DNA from: SZUA-430 sp036840015
Lineage (GTDB): Bacteria; Pseudomonadota; Alphaproteobacteria; Micropepsales; Micropepsaceae
NCBI GenBank assembly: GCA_036840015.1
Contig: DAISVV010000110.1
Span: 1-10,542 of the forward strand
DNA: 10,542 nt
Direction of reading: 5' to 3'
Part shown: positions 1-6,456 of the stretch, one piece after another
How positions within the stretch are numbered: position 1 is the stretch's first letter
Layout of the letters: every line of letters starts with the position of its first letter
Position numbers and translations under genes: made by a program
Notes under the pieces: generated by a model
Seen by the model: the letters and a program-made list of their open reading frames with translations, nothing else
Database searches by the model: none
What the model was told of the DNA's origin: nothing

Positions 1-1859
1 GCCGAGGCGTTGGCGTAGGCGGCCGCGCCATTGCCGCCACCGCCTGCCAGCACGTCCGCACCGGCCCCGCCGGACAGGACGTCGTTGCCCGCACCACCGC
101 GCAGGTCGTCGTTGCCCGCGCCACCACGCAGGTCGAAGGTGCCGTCGGTTTCGGCGGAGCCGATGAGGGTGAGGGACTGGCCGGGGGCCAGGGTCGTGCC
201 GTCGACGATCAGTTGGGCGCCTGCAGCGACGGTCGCGTCGGCGAGGGTCAGGCGGTAGGAGTTTCCAGCTGTGACGTTGATGCGCTCGACGTTGGTGAGC
301 GTCGTGTCGGAGAGGGTGATGCCGGCGCTGTAGTTGCCGTTGAGGTTCAGCGTATCGCTGTCGGCGCCGCCGTTGATCGTGTCGAGGGCCGTGAAGAAGG
401 CGCCGAGATTGATCGTGTCGTTGCCGTCGCCGCCGTCGACCGTGTCGTCGCCGTCGCCGGGATCGATCGTGTCGCTGCCGCCACGGGCCTGGATGGCGTC
501 GTTGCCCCCGAGGCCGCTGATCGTATTGGCATTGCCGTCGCCATTCAGCGTGTCGTTGAAGGCGGAGCCGATGATGTTCTCGACCGTGCTCAGTGTGTCG
601 GAGAGCGCGTCGCCGCCGGCAGCGATGCCGGACTGCAGGTCGATGAAGACGGAGGCTGCGGACGCCTCATAGGAGGCCGTGTCGGTACCCGCCCCGCCGT
701 TGAGGACGTCGCCGCCTGCCCCGCCGATCAGCAGGTCGTTGCCGTCGCCGCCATTCAGCGTATCGAAGCCGTCATTGCCGCGCAGCGTGTTGTCGGATGC
801 GTTACCCGTGATGGTGTCGTCGCCCGAACCGCCAATGGCATTCTCGATGACTGCGCCGCGGGCAATGGAGATGTTGTGCGTGCCACCACCTGCGCTCGTG
901 AATGCCTCCTCGCGCAGGTCGATCGTTGCAGACTGGGTGTAGCCTGACAGGTCAAGCGTGTCGTTGCCGCCGGCGTCCCAGATCGAGAAAACCGCAACCT
1001 GGGTCGGCAGCGTGAGTGAGAACGCGGCCACCGCGACATTCGAGTTGAAGCCGTATGTGTTGTCACCGGTCCGGGTGGTCATGTTCGCACCATAGAGGCG
1101 CTGGACGGCGGCGATGTCGTGGAGGCTCGGCGTCGATGCGAAGGCCTGAAGGTTGCCCCCGGTGCTGGATGAACCGAAATAGCTCATCGAGGTGAACATG
1201 CGCGAGTCGTTGAAGTATTCTGCGTTCGCCGGATAGGTGATGTTGACGCCGGGGGCCGCATTGTATTCGCCGGGGTGGCTGAGGCCGATGGCGTGACCGA
1301 TCTCATGCAACAGGACGTGCGGGCCATAGTCGCCGATCACGGGGTTCGAGTTGTAGCTCAGGGATGAATTGATCCAGACGTCGCCCTGGGCGCTTGATGA
1401 TGCCGTGTTGGCAGTCGAGGGAAGGTACGCGAAAGCGGCCGCCCCTGACGCACCTGACCCGTAATTCGAGAACAGCATGGTCGCGCTGTTCGAGTAAGCT
1501 GCCTCACCAGACGTTCCCGTGCCGACACGAAGGAAGGTGATGTTCGCGACCTCGGCCCACGCCGCGAGGGCTGCTTCGTTCGCTGCAATCTGTGCCGCCG
1601 TGAACCTGGTGAAGCCCGCCGTATCGCTGGGCATGGTCGTGGGCGCGGTCGAGCGGTATGCATAAGTCACGATCGCCGAGGAGTCGAAATCCGGAGCCCA
1701 GCTTGCGCCTGTCCGCGAGATCTGGATGGCGGCCTCATCCCAGGAGAATTTCGTCTTGCCGTTGTCGATCAAGGTCGTGGGTGAGGTGCTGCCGGTGGGG
1801 ATGGCCTTGGCAGACAGGGCGTAGCCGCCTGTATCGGCCCCGTAGTCGCGCGCCACGAG
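1..1859 (-). CDS. Serralysin-family (M10B) zinc metalloprotease with RTX repeats, 5' severed by in-frame stop, 3' truncated by window edge
   Basis: About 619 codons are open in the same frame as the upstream ATG at 2690 and run off the left edge. The first residues finish the PPC domain, then the catalytic domain begins (FSWDEAAIQISRTGASW). The zinc site HEIGHAIGLSH lies at 1275-1307 (His, Glu, His and His at 462, 463, 466 and 472 of the uninterrupted protein). It is followed by the Met-turn MSYF (Met 502, at 1185-1187), and its Tyr is the usual serralysin fourth ligand. LHDIAAVQRLYGAN (near 1124) and TRTGDNTYGF mark the M10 C-terminal region. Nonapeptide RTX repeats follow in three blocks. 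Known family members are extracellular endoproteases exported by type I systems (ABC transporter, adaptor, TolC) and folded by calcium. No ABC/adaptor genes are visible here. Independent translation would need GTG 1854-1856, which keeps the catalytic domain, or ATG 1632-1634, which cuts into it. Neither has a clear ribosome binding site. It may be a pseudogene. Confidence 0.88.
21..134 (-). repeat. RTX calcium-binding repeat block 3 (in protease), near-identical 27-nt units
   Basis: On the minus strand this encodes LRGGAGNDD, LRGGAGNDV, LSGGAGADV, LAGGGGNGA. At the DNA level, positions 81-104 and 108-131 differ at only two of 24 bases, giving a 27-nt period equal to one nonapeptide. This is the most recently duplicated looking part of the array. 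The next unit (GGGGNGAAAYANAS) loses the acidic residues, so this roll may be ending near the window edge. Confidence 0.8.
333..545 (-). repeat. RTX calcium-binding repeat block 2 (in protease)
   Basis: On the minus strand this encodes NGDGNANTISGLGGNDAI, then ARGGSDTIDPGDGDDTV, DGGDGNDTINL, an insertion (GAFFTAL), and DTINGGADSDTLNL. The nonapeptide period is clear but degenerate, and the beta roll is broken by the GAFFTAL insertion. Confidence 0.8.
675..833 (-). repeat. RTX calcium-binding repeat block 1 (in protease)
   Basis: On the minus strand this encodes GGSGDDTIT, an irregular unit (GNDGFDTLN), then GGDGNDLLI, GGAGGDVLN and GGAGTDTAS. These match the GGxGxDxUx nonapeptide that binds calcium in a parallel beta roll. 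The block follows directly after the M10 C-terminal linker and is followed by a SYEAS...TVENIIGSAFND stretch that is common between RTX blocks. Confidence 0.85.
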
Positions 1860-1862
1860 TTA
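1860..1862 (-). other. In-frame TAA splitting the PPC domain of the protease
   Basis: Reading the minus strand, GGC GAC AAA TAA CTC GTG GCG CGC GAC TAC gives GDK-stop-LVARDY. PPC domains typically have an aromatic residue, usually Tyr, at this place (pattern like SGTYYVRV...GSYTLSV). A single change of TAT or TAC to TAA would explain the stop. The frame on both sides codes for one contiguous domain, so no frameshift is needed. It could be a real nonsense mutation, programmed or leaky readthrough, or a base-call error. Confidence 0.85.
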
Positions 1863-2690
1863 TTTGTCGCCGCTGACGGTCTGCGTGTATGTCAGGAACG
1901 ACTCGAAGAGAATGCCGCCATCATCGTCCTCCTTGAGGATCGCATTCGAGCTGCTGCGCAACTCGAGATAGGGGTCGACGAGACCGTTGCCTTCAAGGGA
2001 GAATGTGTAGGTCTGGCCAGCCACCAGGGACACCTTGATGTAGTCCCGGTCGCCTGCGGACTGGATGCTGCTGAGCAGTGTTCCGCCAATCGCAAGCGTG
2101 ACGGTCGAGGAGATGTCGTCGGGAATGTCGTCGCCGGCGGCCGGCCCGATGGTCGCTGGGGGCGCTGGCTTGTCGCTGGCACCTGTGCACGCCGTGCAAA
2201 GGCACAAGAAACTGATTGATTCATCATGCGAGGTGGCCACTGCGAATGCCGGGGTGGCGGTGATCGCCGTGTCGGGCGAAGCTGTTGCTGCCACGACCAG
2301 AACGGGCTCGACTGCCGGCGCCTCAACGGAGCCGGCCTGCGGAACGCTGTCGGGAGCCAGCTGAAGTGTCGGATCCAGGGCGATGATGGCTGTCGTTGCC
2401 GATGCTGCCTGGAACGGCTGCCCACGGCCATCGAGGCTGACCATTCCTGCCGTGCCCATGCCCGCTGGCCCCCGTCCGCCCTGCATGCCGCACGCGCCCC
2501 GGGGCGCGTGCTGCACGGGTATGTCTGCCGCGTTGCCAGCGATCCCCGCCAGCAGTGCCGACGGACCGTTGCCGTCCTGCTGGATGGCGGCCAAGGGGTC
2601 TGGTCCTTGCATCACGGGAGACACATTCGTTGGTGCGAGCAGGGAAGCGATGACGCTGTTGAGCTCGTTGGAACGCGTGGTGTTGGTCAT
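1860..2690 (-). CDS. N-terminal part of serralysin-like RTX protease (long N-terminal region plus PPC-like domain), ends at in-frame TAA
   Basis: This is a 276-residue frame starting at ATG 2688-2690, preceded by a weak purine-rich stretch (CGAGAGACAC). No classical Sec signal peptide is seen, as expected for a type I secreted RTX protein. Residues 1-185 are rich in Ala, Pro and Gly, probably disordered, and carry an unusual CLCTAC cluster (Cys163, 165, 168) plus Cys67. Residues about 190-276 look like a bacterial pre-peptidase C-terminal (PPC) beta domain: an acidic start (DDIPDD), a central DRDYIKVSL, then GQTYTFSLEG, DPYLELRSS and KEDDDGGILFESFLTYTQTV. The domain is incomplete at TVSGDK. 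The last expected strands (LVARDYGADTGGYALSA) lie just after the stop in the same frame. I therefore read it as the front of the protein continued at 1-1859, split by a nonsense codon. Alone it would be a protein without catalytic activity and without a secretion signal. Confidence 0.8.
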   Translation of the reverse strand: MTNTTRSNELNSVIASLLAPTNVSPVMQGPDPLAAIQQDGNGPSALLAGIAGNAADIPVQHAPRGACGMQGGRGPAGMGTAGMVSLDGRGQPFQAASATTAIIALDPTLQLAPDSVPQAGSVEAPAVEPVLVVAATASPDTAITATPAFAVATSHDESISFLCLCTACTGASDKPAPPATIGPAAGDDIPDDISSTVTLAIGGTLLSSIQSAGDRDYIKVSLVAGQTYTFSLEGNGLVDPYLELRSSSNAILKEDDDGGILFESFLTYTQTVSGDK

Positions 2691-2748
2691 GTGTCTCTCG
2701 TGGGAAACCTGTCGGTGACGGCCTGCCGGGAATGCGCGGTTCCGGCGG

Positions 2749-2764
2749 GCGCCATCGATGGCGC
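2749..2764. promoter_or_regulatory. 16-bp perfect palindrome GCGCCATCGATGGCGC upstream of the protease
   Basis: This is a fully self-complementary 16-mer, 59 bp upstream of the protease ATG (2690) on the minus strand. Perfect symmetry with no spacer is compatible with an operator for a dimeric regulator, or with a chance GC-rich palindrome. No regulator can be named. It lies in the 408-bp gap between divergent genes. Confidence 0.35.
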
Positions 2765-2840
2765 TCCCGTCCTGCTTTCCCCGCCTACGGGTGAGGAAAA
2801 TCTAACGCGACTTCCCTCTAGCGGACAGTAAACGAAGAGA

Positions 2841-2875
2841 CAGCAACCGTCGATTGCTGCCTCTGGCAAGAGGCA
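2841..2875. repeat. Two overlapping hairpins in the divergent intergenic region
   Basis: CAGCAA (2841-2846) can pair with TTGCTG (2854-2859). TGCCTCT (2858-2864) can pair perfectly with AGAGGCA (2869-2875) around a GGCA loop. The two stems share bases 2858-2859, so they can compete at that point. There is no T-run after either stem on either strand, so a simple intrinsic terminator is unlikely. The position is 150-185 bp upstream of the protease start and about 220-260 bp upstream of the plus-strand gene. Confidence 0.4.
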
Positions 2876-3087
2876 ACATTGGCGGCGTTCGGGGCATCAA
2901 TGCGCGCAGTCTGTATCATCCCGAATACATAACCTTGCCCTACGACAAGGTGCCATTCGCCCGACGGTGGTAGAGGGTGCACGCAGTTTCCCCAATCGCG
3001 GGATGTGGATACCCGGACCAGATAGCCCGTCTGTGATTGTGGGTGATCCGGGCCGGCGATAACATGCGTTGCCGGTTAACCATTTCC

Positions 3088-3092
3088 GGAGG
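3088..3092 (+). promoter_or_regulatory. Ribosome binding site GGAGG fixing the GTG start at 3099
   Basis: GGAGG lies 6 nt before GTG 3099-3101. The longer in-frame option at 3069 has no such site and would put ten residues (MPVNHFRRPV) ahead of a good signal peptide. The GTG start is therefore preferred. Confidence 0.8.
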
Positions 3093-3098
3093 CCTGTC

Positions 3099-3554
3099 GT
3101 GAACAAGCTTGCCATCCTGATCGCCACCCTCGCCTTCGGCGGCAGCGCTGCCCTGGCGGATGCGAGAGAGCCGACGGTCCCGGCGCAAGCTGGAGATGCT
3201 GCGGCGAGGGATGCCTGCCTGTTCGCGCGTCAGATCTCGAGCTGGTCGCAGCTCGACGAGCGCACGGTCGTGATGCGGTCCGGCTCGCGCAAGTTCCGAG
3301 TCACGTTCGTCGGAACGTGCCGGCAGGCTAAGTGGGCTGAGGTTGCGCAAGTCGACAATCTGGGCCTCTGCGTCAGACCGGGGGATGTCATCACCTTTTC
3401 TTCGTCTTACGGGCATCCGATCGGGCCACACTGGCCGCACTGGGGACCGCGATGGCGTGCGGACGGGTTTGACCAGCGCTGCATGATTGACAGCGTAAGC
3501 CTGCTGCCACCGGGCTGGAAGCCGCCACCGCCTGCGACTGGCGCGCCGCCTTAG
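3099..3554 (+). CDS. Small exported protein, DUF6491-like, with His/Trp-rich insertion
   Basis: The protein is 151 residues from GTG. Residues 1-20 form a Sec signal peptide: MNK, then a hydrophobic stretch, with likely cleavage after ALA or ADA near residues 20-22. The mature part has four cysteines (40, 74, 91, 128) in the order ACLFARQI, GTCRQAKW, GLCVRPGD, RCMID. All four are conserved in the next gene, so two disulfides in the periplasm are likely. The pattern C...W..LD.RTVV, then a basic KF.VTF.G.C, then CVRPGD and C.ID.V.LLP resembles the DUF6491 family, whose function is unknown. Between VITF and the last Cys it carries an extra segment (residues about 102-125) with HPIGPHWPHWGPRW, absent from its paralog. 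The C-terminus is Pro-rich. It is followed 91 bp later by its paralog on the same strand, perhaps in one transcript. Confidence 0.8.
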   Translation: MNKLAILIATLAFGGSAALADAREPTVPAQAGDAAARDACLFARQISSWSQLDERTVVMRSGSRKFRVTFVGTCRQAKWAEVAQVDNLGLCVRPGDVITFSSSYGHPIGPHWPHWGPRWRADGFDQRCMIDSVSLLPPGWKPPPPATGAPP

Positions 3555-3635
3555 TGTTCGACAATCCGCAGGGTGCCGGGCAACGTATTTCATTGGTTGC
3601 GTATCGATTGTCTCATGGTGACGTGAACGTGATCT

Positions 3636-3640
3636 GGAGG
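3636..3640 (+). promoter_or_regulatory. Ribosome binding site GGAGG for the second DUF6491-like gene
   Basis: GGAGG is 5 nt from ATG 3646-3648, within CTGGAGGAAGGAATG. It is a strong site and supports this start. Confidence 0.8.
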
Positions 3641-3645
3641 AAGGA

Positions 3646-4056
3646 ATGTCAAGAACAGCTTTGGCACTCGCGAGCCTTGCAACGGTGATTTCGGCTGTCT
3701 TCGGTGCGTCAGCGATCGCGCGTGATGCGCCGACGCCGGCAACCGATCCCGCGGGCCAGGAGGAGGCTCCTGCGTGCCTCAGGTCCCAGCGTATTGTCGG
3801 CTGGGCGCGGCTCGATGACCATGCCGTGGTGCTGCGCACGCAATCAAAGAAGTTCAAGGTGACGTTTGTCGGACCCTGCCGGCAATCGAATTGGGCCTAC
3901 TCCGTCAATGTCAGGAACTTTGGCGTCTGCGTGCGGCCCGGCGACACCGCCGTATTCACGCCTGCTTTCGGCTTGGATCCAACCTGCGTGATCGACACCG
4001 TGACCCTGCTGCCAAAGGACTGGACCCCACCACCGAAGCCTGACGCGCCGAGGTGA
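3646..4056 (+). CDS. Small exported protein, DUF6491-like (paralog of the preceding gene)
   Basis: The protein is 136 residues from ATG behind a strong ribosome binding site. Residues 1-25 are a signal peptide (MSRTALALAS, then a hydrophobic run, then ASAIARDA). Cysteines 44, 78, 95 and 114 match those of the upstream gene: ACLRSQRI, GPCRQSNW, GVCVRPGD, TCVID. Shared blocks such as KF.VTFVG.CRQ and CVRPGD show a tandem duplication that has since diverged. This copy lacks the His/Trp-rich insertion and has a plain TPAFGLDP loop there. The tail is Pro-rich (TPPPKPDAP). Its function is unknown; a periplasmic or surface role follows from the signal peptide only. The TGA at 4054-4056 is 6 bp from the convergent pheT stop. 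Confidence 0.8.
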   Translation: MSRTALALASLATVISAVFGASAIARDAPTPATDPAGQEEAPACLRSQRIVGWARLDDHAVVLRTQSKKFKVTFVGPCRQSNWAYSVNVRNFGVCVRPGDTAVFTPAFGLDPTCVIDTVTLLPKDWTPPPKPDAPR

Positions 4057-4062
4057 TGCGGC

Positions 4063-6456
4063 TCAGCCCCTGAGGGTTGCGCCGCATGCCTTGGTGACGG
4101 CTGCAACGACCTTGGCCGAGACGGCCTCGATATCGGCATCCGACAGCGTGCGGTCCTTCGGCTGCAGGCGCACGCTGATGGCCAGCGACTTGTGGCCCGG
4201 TTCGACACCCTTGCCTTCATAGACATCGAACACGGTGACGCTTTCGATCAGCGCGCGGTCGGCCGTTGCTGCTGCCCTGACCACGTCGGATGCGGCGACC
4301 GATGCCTTCAGGAGGAAGGCGAAGTCGCGTTCGACGGCCTGGAAGTCTGACACCTCGAGACGCGGCTTTGTCTTGGTCGGCTTTGCCTTTGCAGCCGGCA
4401 GCGCCTCGAGCACGACCTCGAAGGCCGCAACCGGGCCCTGAAGGTCGAAGGCCTTCAGCACGCGCGGGTGCAGTTCGCCGAAATGCGCAAGGACTGTCTT
4501 GGGGCCAAGCCTCAGCACGCCAGAGCGGCCGGGATGATACCAGCCGGGCGCGTCTGTCGAGACCTGCACGCTTTCAGGCGTCATGCCGCAAGCTTCCAGA
4601 ATGGCAAAGACGTCTGCCTTTGCCTGGAACACGTCGGCTGCCCACTGATGCTTCGACCAGTGGCGCGGACCAGCGCCCGTGCGAACGCCGGTTGCGGCCG
4701 TTGTCTGCTGGCCGGGATCGGGGCCGTGGAACTGTGGACCCACCTCGAAAAGGGCGAGATCCTTCTGGCCGCGCGCTGCGTTGCGCTGCAGGGCGGCCAG
4801 AAGGCCGGGCAGAACGCTGGGGCGCATGGCGTCGAGGTCAGCCGATATCGGGTTCGCGAGCACGAGAGCTTCCGCCACGCCGCCGAACAGCGCGGCTTGC
4901 GCCTGGGAGACGAAGGACCAGGTCATGGCTTCGGACAAGCCGCGCGCAGCCAGCGTGCGGCGCGCGGCGCGCACGCGCTTCTGCATCGGCGTCAGGACCG
5001 GTTGGGGCACGACGGCGGCACGCGGCAGCGGCGTGGAAGGTACCTTGTCGAGACCGTGGATGCGGATGACCTCTTCCACCAGGTCTGCCGGCCCGTGAAT
5101 GTCGGGGCGCCAGCCCGGAACGGTCACGCGCGTACCGACGGTGGCCTTGAAGCCGAGGCGATCAAGGATGCCCATGGCCTCGGCCTGGTGCATCTTCACG
5201 CCGCAGAGTTTCTCGACGAGCGCGGGGTCGAAGGTGATCTCGCGCCGGGTATCTGGAGCGCGACCGGCAACTGTCAGGTCGCTGGGTTCGCCGCCGCAGA
5301 GGTCGAGCACCATCTTCGTGGCGAGGTCGAGCCCGCCAGCGACACAATCGGGGTCGACGCCGCGCTCGAAGCGGTAGCGGGCGTCAGAGTTGATACCGAG
5401 TTCGCGGCCGGTGCGCGCGGTGCGCACGGGATCGAACCAAGCGCTCTCGATGAACACATTGGTGGTCGTCTCGGTCACGCCGGTGCTTTCACCGCCCATG
5501 ACGCCCGCGAGGCCCAGCGCGCCACTATCGTCGGCAATGACGCACATTTCGGCGTCGAGCTCGTAGGTCTTGCCGTCAAGAGCGCGCAACGTTTCTCCAG
5601 CCTGTGCGAGGCGGGCGTGGATCTCGCCCTTCAGGCGGTCGGCGTCATAGACGTGAAGCGGGCGCGCGCGGTCGAGCGAGATCAGGTTGGTGATGTCGAC
5701 GAGCGCCGAGATCGGGCGCAGGCCGACGGCCCTGAGGCGCTGCTGCAGCCAGTCGGGAGATGGCCCGTTCTTCACACCGCGGACGAGGCGTCCGGCGAAG
5801 ACGGGACAGGCATTGCGGACCGCCGGGTCGAAGCGAAGCCCTATCTGCACAGGGTTGTTGAACCGGGCTGCTATCGTGACGGGCTGCTCGTGCTTGAGGC
5901 GACCGAGGCCTGCGGCGGCCAAGTCGCGCGCGATACCGCGTACGCCGGTGCAATCCGGCCGGTTGGGCGTCAGCTTGATCTCGATGACGGGATCGTTGAG
6001 GCCGAGGATCTCGGCGAACGGCTTGCCGACGGGTGCGTCCTCGGGGAGGTCGATGATGCCGTCGTGCTCTTCGCTGAGGCCCATCTCGCGCTCGGAGCAG
6101 AGCATGCCGTTCGATTCCACGCCGCGGATCGATGACTTCTTGAGCTCAAGGCCCGTTGCGGGGATCACGGTTCCCGAGCGCGCGAAGACACCCTTCATGC
6201 CGGTGCGGGCATTTGGCGCGCCGCAGACGACCTGAAGTTTTTCGGTACCGGTGTCGACGATGCAGACACGCAGCTTGTCAGCGTTGGGATGCTTTTCTGC
6301 CGACACGACATAGGCCACGGTGAAGGGCGCGAGGTCCTTCGCCTTGTCCTGAACGCTCTCGACCTCGAGGCCGATATGGGTGAGCGTGTCCGCGATCTTC
6401 TCGACGGAGGCGTCTGTGTCGAGATGGTCCCTGAGCCAGGAGAGGGTGAATTTCAT
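4063..6456 (-). CDS. pheT: Phenylalanine--tRNA ligase beta subunit
   Basis: The 797 residues are the normal length for bacterial PheT. With PheS it forms the cytoplasmic (alpha-beta)2 enzyme that charges tRNA-Phe. The order of domains is standard. It opens with MKFTLSWLRDHL and has an EMAP/tRNA-binding fold at residues about 40-150 (HPNADKLRVC, VVCGAPN, GVESNGMLCSE). The B3/B4 region, about 210-390, includes DITNL and LGLAGVMGG. B5, about 400-475, has GWRPDI and DLVEEVIRIHGLDKVP. A catalytic-like core follows, and the C-terminal FDX-ACB anticodon-binding domain (about 705-796) contains DVYEGKGV and LSDADIE. The ATG at 6454-6456 overlaps the pheS stop as ATGA. GGAGGT lies 8 nt upstream, inside the pheS end, pointing to translational coupling. 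No defects are seen. Confidence 0.97.
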   Translation of the reverse strand: MKFTLSWLRDHLDTDASVEKIADTLTHIGLEVESVQDKAKDLAPFTVAYVVSAEKHPNADKLRVCIVDTGTEKLQVVCGAPNARTGMKGVFARSGTVIPATGLELKKSSIRGVESNGMLCSEREMGLSEEHDGIIDLPEDAPVGKPFAEILGLNDPVIEIKLTPNRPDCTGVRGIARDLAAAGLGRLKHEQPVTIAARFNNPVQIGLRFDPAVRNACPVFAGRLVRGVKNGPSPDWLQQRLRAVGLRPISALVDITNLISLDRARPLHVYDADRLKGEIHARLAQAGETLRALDGKTYELDAEMCVIADDSGALGLAGVMGGESTGVTETTTNVFIESAWFDPVRTARTGRELGINSDARYRFERGVDPDCVAGGLDLATKMVLDLCGGEPSDLTVAGRAPDTRREITFDPALVEKLCGVKMHQAEAMGILDRLGFKATVGTRVTVPGWRPDIHGPADLVEEVIRIHGLDKVPSTPLPRAAVVPQPVLTPMQKRVRAARRTLAARGLSEAMTWSFVSQAQAALFGGVAEALVLANPISADLDAMRPSVLPGLLAALQRNAARGQKDLALFEVGPQFHGPDPGQQTTAATGVRTGAGPRHWSKHQWAADVFQAKADVFAILEACGMTPESVQVSTDAPGWYHPGRSGVLRLGPKTVLAHFGELHPRVLKAFDLQGPVAAFEVVLEALPAAKAKPTKTKPRLEVSDFQAVERDFAFLLKASVAASDVVRAAATADRALIESVTVFDVYEGKGVEPGHKSLAISVRLQPKDRTLSDADIEAVSAKVVAAVTKACGATLRG

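Larger units (their letters stand above)
2691..3098. other. Intergenic region between divergent protease and DUF6491-type gene
   Basis: No gene is convincing in these 408 bp. Short open stretches exist on the minus strand (around 2687-2869 and 2897-3098), but they show no family features and read across the starts of flanking genes. The region holds the 16-bp palindrome at 2749-2764, the paired hairpins at 2841-2875, a 6-bp stem ACCTTG/CAAGGT (2932-2937 with 2946-2951) and the palindrome GGTTAACC (3074-3081). Promoters for both directions must lie here if the flanking genes are expressed. I see no strong -35/-10 pair. Confidence 0.6.

Noticed and set aside
213..947. A 244-codon open frame on the plus strand rich in Val, Ala and Asp
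   Set aside because: It is the antisense shadow of the RTX repeats; its pseudo-repeats (DRVVAVA) mirror the 27-nt periodicity of the protease.
1..1859. Possible CRISPR or tandem satellite suggested by the regular short repeats
   Set aside because: The repeats have a 27-nt codon-phased period and encode GGxGxDxUx RTX nonapeptides; there are no unique spacers.
2940..3857. A 305-codon open frame on the minus strand
   Set aside because: It is antisense to both DUF6491-like genes, which have signal peptides, strong ribosome binding sites and mutual similarity; the antisense product has none of these.
4468..6135. A 555-codon open frame on the plus strand
   Set aside because: It is antisense to pheT, whose domains are complete. 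Long antisense frames are common in GC-rich DNA, and the translation shows no family features and biased composition.
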